A stretch of DNA of 31,073 nt from Bacteroidota bacterium. GTDB lineage: Bacteria > Bacteroidota > Bacteroidia > Flavobacteriales > Weeksellaceae. A program made the position numbers and the translations under genes. The notes beneath the pieces are model-generated. The model searched no databases. It was given only the letters and a program-made list of their open reading frames with translations, and had not been told where the DNA came from. Positions 6,429 to 12,745 of this stretch are shown piece after piece. The DNA is taken from NCBI GenBank assembly GCA_023457935.1, contig JAEXBA010000018.1, positions 1-31,073 on the forward strand, given 5' to 3'. Position 1 is the stretch's first letter, and the number at the start of each line of letters is the position of its first letter.

Positions 6429-7955
6429 TTATCTTTTTCTTCCGCCTAAACCGAACATTCCCAGAATAGCTTTGGCGCCTTCACGCATCAAAGTATTGGT
6501 AAATGTTCTTCCGGCGCGGCTCGTCATTACCTGTTCAAACATTCCGGGTTCTTCTTTCACCGGTTTTGTTTTCATCGTTGCCGGCGCTTCCTGTACTGCT
6601 TTTTCCATTCTTGAAGTCAGCATTTCATAAGCAGAATCTTTATTGACCGCTTTATCGTATTTCGCAACCAAAGCAGATTTTGATGTAAGGTCTGCTACTT
6701 CAGCATCCGTTAGAACATCCATTCGGGATTCCGGTGAGATCAAATACGTGTGAACCAGCGGTGTCGGAATTCCCTTTTCGTCCAAAGCTGTTACAAAAGC
6801 TTCACCAATTCCGAGATTCTGAATCAGCTGTCCTGCATCATAAAACTCAGTTATCGGATAATTTTCTACGGCTTTATCGATTTCCTTACGGTCTTTTGCC
6901 GTAAAACCACGCAGCGCATGCTGAATTTTCAGACCAAGCTGGGAAAGCACATCTTCCGGAACATCACCCGGAATCTGCGTAATGAAATAAATCCCGACTC
7001 CTTTGGAGCGGATCAGTTTTACCATCGTCTCAATCTGACTCTGCAGTGCTTTTGAAGCTTCCTTGAATATTAAGTGTGCTTCATCAATAAACAATACCAG
7101 TTTCGGTTTTCCGGCATCGCCTTCTTCAGGAAACATCATGTAAACTTCAGCAAAAAGAGAAAGCATAAAAGTTGAGAAAAGCTGTGGCTGCGTCTGAATA
7201 TCTGCCACTCTTAGAATATTTACAACACCTTTACCGTCTCGCTGCTGCAGAAGATCTTCCACATCAAAACTCGGCTCACCAAAAAACTGTGCGGCTCCCT
7301 GCTGCTCCAGCGCTACAATAGAGCGCAGAATTGCTCCCAAAGACGCCGGTGAAATGGAACCGTAATTATTGGAAAGATCTGCTTTACCCTGTGGATTGTC
7401 TGTAACATACTGCAGCACTTTTTTAAGATCCTCAAGATCAACCAAAGGCAGACCTTTATCATCACAGTATTTAAATACTATTGACATGATGCTCGTTTGT
7501 GTATCATTAAGATCAAGAATCTTGGAAAGTAAGATTGGGCCGAATTCTGTAACTGTTGCACGAAGTTTCACACCTCTTTCACCGGAAATAGTCATCAGTT
7601 CTACCGGAAAATTCTGTGCAGACCAGTTCAGCTGGGTTTTTCCGTAACGTTCCTCAATAATTGCGTTTTTGATTCCGGGTTCAGCAATTCCTGAAAAATC
7701 ACCTTTGATATCCAGTACCAAAGAAGGAATTCCTGCATGGGAAAGCTGCTCCACAAAAACCTGTACGGTTTTGGTTTTTCCGGTTCCGGTTGCGCCAGCG
7801 ATAAGACCGTGACGGTTGATGGTTTTGAGTGGAACGGTAACATTAACATCCGGAATCACCTCGCCTCCCAGAATTCCTTTTCCAAGTATGATGTGTTCTC
7901 CTTTCGGAGTATAACGTGCATTAAGATCAGTAATGAATTTCGCCTTGTCTGCCAT
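6429..7955 (-). CDS. HerA-like ATPase of the DUF853 family
   Basis: A 508-residue P-loop ATPase of the FtsK/HerA group. It has Walker A GATGTGKT (54-61), Walker B LVLFIDEAH with DEAH at 291-294, a conserved arm around RSKGVGIYFITQ, and a final GLGGRKR tail. Length and motif order match the DUF853 (YjgR-type) family, whose function is not settled. The open frame extends upstream to 8063, but that extension is Cys-, Phe- and Tyr-rich with no domain, so the ATG at 7955 (MADKAKFITDLNARY) was chosen. It is followed at 33 bases by a DEDDh exonuclease gene. HerA proteins often act with a nuclease (HerA-NurA), so the pairing may be functional. That link is inference. Confidence 0.88.
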   Translation of the reverse strand: MADKAKFITDLNARYTPKGEHIILGKGILGGEVIPDVNVTVPLKTINRHGLIAGATGTGKTKTVQVFVEQLSHAGIPSLVLDIKGDFSGIAEPGIKNAIIEERYGKTQLNWSAQNFPVELMTISGERGVKLRATVTEFGPILLSKILDLNDTQTSIMSIVFKYCDDKGLPLVDLEDLKKVLQYVTDNPQGKADLSNNYGSISPASLGAILRSIVALEQQGAAQFFGEPSFDVEDLLQQRDGKGVVNILRVADIQTQPQLFSTFMLSLFAEVYMMFPEEGDAGKPKLVLFIDEAHLIFKEASKALQSQIETMVKLIRSKGVGIYFITQIPGDVPEDVLSQLGLKIQHALRGFTAKDRKEIDKAVENYPITEFYDAGQLIQNLGIGEAFVTALDEKGIPTPLVHTYLISPESRMDVLTDAEVADLTSKSALVAKYDKAVNKDSAYEMLTSRMEKAVQEAPATMKTKPVKEEPGMFEQVMTSRAGRTFTNTLMREGAKAILGMFGLGGRKR

Positions 7956-8085
7956 TTTTCGGGTTTTTATAGGTTGATACAATTGATAAAGATAAAAAAA
8001 ATCACGCAGAAAAAAGAGCAGACCTGTTTTTTGGGCAGATGATAAACAACATAAACACGGCATCGCAGTTCCGGTTTATTTTTGC

Positions 8086-8093
8086 TAATTTTG
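8086..8093 (+). promoter_or_regulatory. -7 element (TAATTTTG) before the GreA/B-like gene
   Basis: An exact TAnnTTTG match 23 bases upstream of the ATG at 8117. The position is right for a short leader. No convincing -33 TTTG was seen. Confidence 0.45.
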
Positions 8094-8116
8094 TTTATTA
8101 CCTAAAAGTTTAGACG

Positions 8117-8560
8117 ATGACACGAGAAGAAATCCTCGATAGAATAATTGAGGAACAGCAAAGAGTGATAGATAATCTAAAGCAATCTGTTGAACGATAT
8201 AAAACCGCTTCGGATCTTGACGAAGACGACACTTCGGATCCGGACGACCTTGCCCGGCAAACCGAGGCAAAAGACATGCAGTTACGTTATGAAAAACTGC
8301 TTCAGAAAGAAAAAAATGACATGGGATTTGTACTTTCCGAAAAGGAAAATACACATACTGTAATTGAGCGCGGCTGTGTGGTGGAAACTGAAAAACACCT
8401 CCTGTTTCTGGGTGTTGCTTTACCTGTTATCAAAGGCAGCGGTAAGGAAATTTACTGTATTTCCCCGGACGCCCCTATTTACAAGAATCTGATGAACAAG
8501 AAAGAGGGTGACGAGATCCAGATCGGCAATGCCGGCTTTGAGATCCTGAAGGTTTCTTAA
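8117..8560 (+). CDS. GreA/GreB family elongation-factor-like protein
   Basis: A 147-residue protein. Residues 1-65 form a charged, probably coiled-coil N-terminus (EEILDRIIEEQQRVIDNLKQ) with an Asp/Glu-rich middle (DLDEDDTSDPDD). Residues about 75-147 match the GreA/GreB C-terminal FKBP-like domain, ending GDEIQIGNAGFEILKVS. True GreA is about 158 residues and has two acidic residues at its coiled-coil tip that rescue backtracked RNA polymerase. Here the coil is differently organised, so the protein may bind polymerase without the same cleavage-stimulating activity. It is a single-gene unit ahead of the sulfur genes and divergent from the HerA-like gene. Confidence 0.75.
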   Translation: MTREEILDRIIEEQQRVIDNLKQSVERYKTASDLDEDDTSDPDDLARQTEAKDMQLRYEKLLQKEKNDMGFVLSEKENTHTVIERGCVVETEKHLLFLGVALPVIKGSGKEIYCISPDAPIYKNLMNKKEGDEIQIGNAGFEILKVS

Positions 8561-8603
8561 TCCAACAGTAACTCTGATCACATTAAAATGTACATGTATC
8601 CGG

Positions 8604-8611
8604 TATCTTTG
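8604..8611 (+). promoter_or_regulatory. -7 element (TATCTTTG) before the TSUP exporter gene
   Basis: An exact TAnnTTTG match 17 bases upstream of the ATG at 8629. The same octamer lies before miaB and the beta-barrel gene. It suggests that the exporter has its own promoter and is not read only from the Gre-like gene. Confidence 0.45.
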
Positions 8612-8628
8612 CTAAAAAATTTAACTTA

Positions 8629-9426
8629 ATGGAGATATTAGGATATTTTGCTGCAATTGTAATAGGCCTTGTAATGGGACTTATTGGCGGTGGCGGCAGT
8701 ATTTTAAGTGTTCCGGTTTTTGCTTACATCTTCGGCATTGATGCCATCACGGCAACCGCGCTTTCGCTTTTTGTTGTAGGCATCACCAGTTCTGTAGGCT
8801 CGGTTGGATACATCCGGCAGGGCATCGTAAATTACAGAACCGGACTGCTTTTCGGACTGCCTTCGATATTGGGAATTCTTTTCTCCAGAAGGGTAATTGT
8901 ACCGCATTTGCCGCAGTACATTATCAACCGTTGGGGAATAACACTGGATAAAGAAATGTTCATCCTGATTCTTTTTGCGGTACTGATGATTATCTCATCC
9001 GTGAAAATGATCAAGAAATACGACCGTCAGAAAATCCGCAAATCTGAAGAAATCAACTACACCATATTGCTTTCACAAGGACTTCTTGTGGGAATTGTTA
9101 CCGGTTTCATAGGTGCGGGCGGAGGATTTTTGATTGTTCCTGCCCTCGTGATGTTACTGAGAATGTCGATGAAGGAAGCGGTGGCAACCTCACTGTTTAT
9201 CATTTCAATCAACTCAACAATTGGGTTTATTTCTTCGCTTGATAAAATTACAGTAGACTGGAACTTTCTGCTGACTTTTACCGGACTTTCGGTTGCAGGC
9301 ATTCTGGTGGGCGTTCAGATTACAAAAAGAATTGACGGCAGGAAGCTTCGGCCGCTTTTCGGATGGTTTGTTTTAACAATGGCGGTATGGATTATTATCA
9401 ATGAACTTGTACTTAAAAGCATCTGA
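8629..9426 (+). CDS. TSUP (TauE/SafE) family membrane exporter, probably for sulfite or an organic sulfur anion
   Basis: A 265-residue polytopic inner-membrane protein with about eight hydrophobic segments. Both halves carry the family's glycine-rich repeat: GLIGGGGSILSVPV near residue 20 and GFIGAGGGFLIVPAL near residue 165, the sign of the internal duplication of TSUP proteins. Members move sulfite, sulfoacetate, thiosulfate or similar anions. The gene is followed after 110 bases by a persulfide dioxygenase/rhodanese gene and thiol-related genes, so export of sulfite made by persulfide oxidation is a reasonable role, but the substrate is inferred from context only. Confidence 0.88.
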   Translation: MEILGYFAAIVIGLVMGLIGGGGSILSVPVFAYIFGIDAITATALSLFVVGITSSVGSVGYIRQGIVNYRTGLLFGLPSILGILFSRRVIVPHLPQYIINRWGITLDKEMFILILFAVLMIISSVKMIKKYDRQKIRKSEEINYTILLSQGLLVGIVTGFIGAGGGFLIVPALVMLLRMSMKEAVATSLFIISINSTIGFISSLDKITVDWNFLLTFTGLSVAGILVGVQITKRIDGRKLRPLFGWFVLTMAVWIIINELVLKSI

Positions 9427-9498
9427 GCATAAGGAATGGCTTCAATAGACGGTAACTATCAGATAAGTAACAACAATCACACAACTATCAATAAAATG

Positions 9499-9514
9499 GC
9501 TGCAAATTTGCAGC
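9499..9514. promoter_or_regulatory. Perfect 16-bp palindrome, candidate operator for the sulfur operon
   Basis: GCTGCAAATTTGCAGC is a perfect inverted repeat with no spacer, ending 22 bases before the ATG of the rhodanese/metallo-beta-lactamase gene. Its position in the core promoter region suits a dimeric repressor. No regulator gene lies nearby. It could also be a small hairpin in the leader, but there is no loop, which makes a protein site more likely. Confidence 0.4.
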
Positions 9515-9536
9515 ATAAAACTTCAAAATTATCACA

Positions 9537-10949
9537 ATGAAAGTAGAACAGATATATACAGGATGCCTTGCACAGGGCGCTTATTATATTGTTTCAGAAA
9601 ATGAATCAGCGATTATTGATCCTCTGCGAGAGGTTCAGCCGTACCTTGACAGACTGGCGAAAGACAGCGTTACCTTAAAGTATATATTCGAAACTCATTT
9701 CCATGCCGATTTTGTTTCCGGCCATCTGGATCTGAGTAAAAAAACTGGCGCACCGATTGTTTACGGTCCAACTGCACAGCCGGAATTTGAAGCGATCGTG
9801 GCAGAAGACAACCAGATTTTCGAAATCGGAAAAGTAAAGATAAAAGTACTTCACACTCCCGGTCATACCATGGAAAGCAGCACTTTTCTGCTGATTGATG
9901 AAAACGGGAAAGAAACCGCAATCTTTTCAGGAGACACCCTGTTCCTTGGCGATGTCGGAAGACCGGATTTAGCGCAGAAAGCTGCCAGTATGACACAGGA
10001 ACAGCTCGCAGGTTTGCTTTACGACAGTCTTCAGAACAAAATTATGCCTCTTGCGGATGATGTTACCGTTTATCCTGCACACGGCGCCGGTTCGGCCTGC
10101 GGAAAAAACATGCAGAAAGAAACCGTGGATATTCTTGGGAACCAGAAAAAAACCAATTATGCCCTGAATCAGCCCGATAAAGAAACTTTTATTGACGCGG
10201 TACTGGACGGATTAACGGCACCACCGAAATATTTCGGTATGAATGTAGCGATGAACAAAGGCGGATACGAAAGTTTCGACAATGTACTGAACAAAGGAAT
10301 GAATGCCATTTCACCGGAAGATTTTGAAACTGCTGCAGAAGAAACCGGAGCTTTGATTCTGGATACAAGACCGGCAGCAGAATTTCATAAAGGTTTTGTT
10401 CCGAATGCCGTAAACATCGGCCTTAAAGGTGATTTTGCACCTTGGGTTGGCGCTATGATTGTAGATGTGCAGCAACCTTTGTTACTGGTGACTGATGAAG
10501 GAACAGAACAGGAAGTGATTACCCGTCTGTCGAGAGTTGGTTTCGATAATGTTGTCGGCTATCTTGAAGGTGGATTTGATGCCTGGAAAAATGCCGGGAA
10601 AGAAACAGATACCATCAACAGAATTTCACCGGAGGAATTTGCAGAAAAATTCAGCGAAGATTCAAAAGTGATTGATGTACGTAAGATTTCAGAATATGAA
10701 GCGGAACACGTCAGCGAAGCATTCAACAGACCTTTGGACGCAATTGCAGACTGGGCGGGAACTGTAGACGATTCCGAGCATTTCTTTCTGCACTGCGCAG
10801 GCGGATACAGAAGTATGATTGCGGCAAGTATTCTTAATGCTCGCGGAATCAGAAATTTCACAGAAGTGGAAGGCGGTTTCAACGGGATTAAGAAAACAGA
10901 GAAAGTGCCGACTACCGATTTCGTTTGTCAAAGCAAGATTATCAAGTAA
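9537..10949 (+). CDS. Metallo-beta-lactamase fold persulfide dioxygenase-like protein with two rhodanese domains (CstB-type)
   Basis: A 470-residue cytoplasmic protein. Residues 1-210 form a metallo-beta-lactamase fold with ETHFHADFVSGH (H54, H56, D58), HTPGH (H106, H110), SGDTLF (D133) and AHGAGSACGK (H182), the iron-ligand pattern of ETHE1/persulfide dioxygenases. Residues about 258-350 are a first rhodanese domain whose active loop reads LVTDEGTEQE and lacks the catalytic cysteine. Residues about 363-458 are a second rhodanese domain with an intact CAGGYRS loop (C420). This architecture matches enzymes that oxidise low-molecular-weight persulfide to sulfite and transfer sulfane sulfur. The gene leads a packed operon; its stop overlaps the next start (TAATG). 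The exact substrate is inferred. Confidence 0.9.
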   Translation: MKVEQIYTGCLAQGAYYIVSENESAIIDPLREVQPYLDRLAKDSVTLKYIFETHFHADFVSGHLDLSKKTGAPIVYGPTAQPEFEAIVAEDNQIFEIGKVKIKVLHTPGHTMESSTFLLIDENGKETAIFSGDTLFLGDVGRPDLAQKAASMTQEQLAGLLYDSLQNKIMPLADDVTVYPAHGAGSACGKNMQKETVDILGNQKKTNYALNQPDKETFIDAVLDGLTAPPKYFGMNVAMNKGGYESFDNVLNKGMNAISPEDFETAAEETGALILDTRPAAEFHKGFVPNAVNIGLKGDFAPWVGAMIVDVQQPLLLVTDEGTEQEVITRLSRVGFDNVVGYLEGGFDAWKNAGKETDTINRISPEEFAEKFSEDSKVIDVRKISEYEAEHVSEAFNRPLDAIADWAGTVDDSEHFFLHCAGGYRSMIAASILNARGIRNFTEVEGGFNGIKKTEKVPTTDFVCQSKIIK

Positions 10950-11245
10950 TGAATATTCTTGAAAATATAGAGTTCAGCAGTGACAGGGCAAACGTTTTTC
11001 CAATAAAGAAGAATGAAAAAGTGAAGTATTTTGCCGTTGCTTTGGGACAGAATTCTGTGCTGAAAAAGCATAAAAGTGCGGTTCCTGCAACCGTTGTTGT
11101 GCTGAAAGGAGAAATTAATTTTGTTTTCAGTAACCGCGAATATGTTCTGAAAGAAACGGACGTTTTTGAAATTCCCGTTGATGAGGAACACGAAGTAGTG
11201 GGAATTCTGAGTCAGAATCTTTTTACAGTAATCCAGGAACTTTAA
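10949..11245 (+). CDS. Small single-domain cupin protein
   Basis: A 98-residue beta-rich protein with a cupin-like pattern: HKSAVPATVVVLKGEINFVF (motif 1 region) and DVFEIPVDEEHEVVG (motif 2 region). One histidine is visible in each, so a complete metal site is uncertain. The start at 10949 was taken because its A is the last base of the previous stop (TAATG). The longer in-frame version would run into the upstream gene. It is coupled in the sulfur operon. A role in binding or oxidising a thiol is possible but only inferred from its place. Confidence 0.75.
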   Translation: MNILENIEFSSDRANVFPIKKNEKVKYFAVALGQNSVLKKHKSAVPATVVVLKGEINFVFSNREYVLKETDVFEIPVDEEHEVVGILSQNLFTVIQEL

Positions 11246-11254
11246 ACCGAAGTT

Positions 11255-11875
11255 ATGTCAGAAATCAGCTGCGGAACCAAGAAACACAATGAAGAACTCG
11301 ACCGGAATTACTGGAACGGGAAATGGGAACAGCGCGAAACCGGTTGGGATATCGGTTATTCGTCGCCTGCTATTGAAGAATACATGCTTCAGTATCCCGA
11401 TAAAAACGCCAGAATTTTAATTCCGGGTTGTGGAAACGCTTATGAAGCTACTTTTCTGCTGGAAAACGGCTTTTCGGATATCACAATCCTGGATATTGCA
11501 CCGCTTGCGGTTGAAGTTCTTCAGAAAAAATTTGAACGAAACCCGGAAATCAAGGTTATATGCGGAGATTTTTTTGAGCATACTAAAAAATATGATCTTA
11601 TGATTGAGCAAACCTTTTTCTGCGCAATTTCACCGCTTCTACGCAAAGATTATGTTCAGAAAGCTTCCGAACTGCTTAATAAAAACGGCAGAATTATCGG
11701 TGTGATGTTCAACAGAAATTTTGCAGGCGGCCCGCCATTCAGCGGAAGTGCAGCAGAATATGAGTTTCTTTTCAGGAAGAATTTTGAAATTCATACACTT
11801 GAACCCTGTACCAACAGCATCGCGCCAAGACAGGGATCGGAAGTATTTGTAAATTTTAAAAAGAAAAGACAGTGA
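11255..11875 (+). CDS. TPMT-family SAM-dependent methyltransferase, candidate thiol/sulfide methyltransferase
   Basis: A 206-residue class I methyltransferase. The N-terminus reads YWNGKWEQRETGWDIGYSSP, the substrate and SAM entry region typical of the thiopurine/thiol methyltransferase family. It is followed by ILIPGCGNAYEA (SAM motif I, about residues 52-63), ITILDIAPLAVEVL (motif II acidic residue) and a FCAISPLLR stretch. The start gap to the cupin gene is 9 bases, and the stop overlaps the next start (GTGA). Family members methylate thiols, hydrogen sulfide, halides or selenium/tellurium species. In this operon, methylation of sulfide or a thiol is the simplest reading, but it is untested. 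Confidence 0.85.
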   Translation: MSEISCGTKKHNEELDRNYWNGKWEQRETGWDIGYSSPAIEEYMLQYPDKNARILIPGCGNAYEATFLLENGFSDITILDIAPLAVEVLQKKFERNPEIKVICGDFFEHTKKYDLMIEQTFFCAISPLLRKDYVQKASELLNKNGRIIGVMFNRNFAGGPPFSGSAAEYEFLFRKNFEIHTLEPCTNSIAPRQGSEVFVNFKKKRQ

Positions 11876-12084
11876 ATTTTTTCATCAAACATAAAATGGC
11901 CGTTGCAGGCGTAATTCTGGGTGGAATCGCAGGATTTGCGTACTACTATTTTATCGGCTGCAATACCGGAAGCTGCGCTATTACTTCAAAACCGTTGAAT
12001 TCCTCGGTTTACGGAATGGTGATGGGTTATCTGATGTTTTCGGTATTCGAAAAACCAAAAGTAAAAAAGGGAGAAAATGCTTAA
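11872..12084 (+). CDS. DUF6132 family small membrane protein
   Basis: A 70-residue protein with two hydrophobic segments (about 9-27 and 46-60). Between them is a Cys-containing loop, FIGCNTGSCAITSKPLNS, recognisable as the DUF6132 pattern. The GTG start at 11872 overlaps the methyltransferase stop as GTGA; an ATG nine codons in is possible but would cut into the first helix. The CxxxxC pair on the loop could carry or relay sulfur, or form a disulfide. That is inference. Its 3' end overlaps the next gene by 8 bases. Confidence 0.78.
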   Translation: MNFFIKHKMAVAGVILGGIAGFAYYYFIGCNTGSCAITSKPLNSSVYGMVMGYLMFSVFEKPKVKKGENA

Positions 12085-12274
12085 AAACTGGACATTGTCC
12101 CGGGCCGTTTATCTTACCGGCGGAATTGCACTGATTGCCATTGCCGTTAACGACCGTGTTTGGTGGCTTGGACTGTTCGGTATTTATTTCGCAGCGATGG
12201 CTGTATTCCGGTTTGGATGCGCTGCAGGAAAATGTGAAATTCCTTCTGATAAAAACGGGGAGTTTCCAAATTAA
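12077..12274 (+). CDS. DUF2892-like (YgaP-type) small membrane protein
   Basis: A 65-residue protein with two membrane helices (about 10-26 and 28-45) followed by FGCAAGKCEIP. This resembles the membrane part of YgaP-like rhodanese proteins and DUF2892 proteins, in which two helices anchor or accompany a rhodanese. The start overlaps the previous stop by 8 bases (ATGCTTAA). Like its neighbour it has a CxxxxC pair. The association with a rhodanese-containing operon fits the family. Confidence 0.72.
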   Translation: MLKNWTLSRAVYLTGGIALIAIAVNDRVWWLGLFGIYFAAMAVFRFGCAAGKCEIPSDKNGEFPN

Positions 12275-12289
12275 AAAAAACAAAAAATT

Positions 12290-12589
12290 ATGTCACAGAA
12301 ATTTCAGGAATTAATCAACTCGGAAAGACCCGTACTTATTGACTTTTTTGCAACCTGGTGCGGACCCTGCAAAGTACAGTCGAGCGTTCTGACAACCGTA
12401 AAAGAAAATATTGGTGAAGCTGCACGAATTGTAAAAATAGATGTCGATCAGTATCCCGCAATCGCTGCCGAATATGGCGTTCGCGGAGTTCCGACGCTGG
12501 CCGTTTTCAAAGAAGGTAAACTTTTATGGAAAGAAAGCGGCTTACACGATGTGAACACTTTGACGCAGCTCTTACAGCAGTTCAGTTAA
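12290..12589 (+). CDS. Thioredoxin
   Basis: A 99-residue cytoplasmic thioredoxin with the FFATWCGPCK active site (C24, C27) and the cis-proline loop GVRGVPTL (P68). Length and motifs are those of a stand-alone thioredoxin with no signal peptide. It is the last gene of the sulfur operon, 15 bases after the DUF2892-like gene, and is followed by a strong terminator. It may reduce persulfide or disulfide intermediates of the rhodanese, but it need not be the cell's main TrxA. Confidence 0.92.
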   Translation: MSQKFQELINSERPVLIDFFATWCGPCKVQSSVLTTVKENIGEAARIVKIDVDQYPAIAAEYGVRGVPTLAVFKEGKLLWKESGLHDVNTLTQLLQQFS

Positions 12590-12607
12590 AACAATCCGAA
12601 AAATAAA

Positions 12608-12642
12608 AGAAAGGCCTCAACACAGTTTTGAGGCCTTTTTTT
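12608..12642 (+). terminator. Rho-independent terminator of the sulfur operon
   Basis: Stem AAGGCCTCAA (12611-12620) pairs with TTGAGGCCTT (12628-12637) around the loop CACAGTT, with a T run after it. It starts 22 bases after the thioredoxin stop. Confidence 0.9.
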
Positions 12643-12717
12643 ATGAAGTCACAATTCAATTTATATTATGCGATAAATAATTTTAAATAAAAAGCTAGGA
12701 TTCAAACAAAATATTCT

Positions 12718-12725
12718 TACTTTTG
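12718..12725 (+). promoter_or_regulatory. -7 element (TACTTTTG) before the LRR/T9SS gene
   Basis: An exact TAnnTTTG match 20 bases upstream of the ATG at 12746, directly after the preceding terminator. No clear -33 element. Confidence 0.45.
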
Positions 12726-12745
12726 GCTGCATTAAATTTCTGTAA

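Noticed and set aside
8590..8599. TACATGTA as a second BlaI-type operator near the TSUP gene
   Set aside because: It lacks the two-base spacer of TACAnnTGTA and lies upstream of the -7 element; an 8-bp palindrome can occur by chance.
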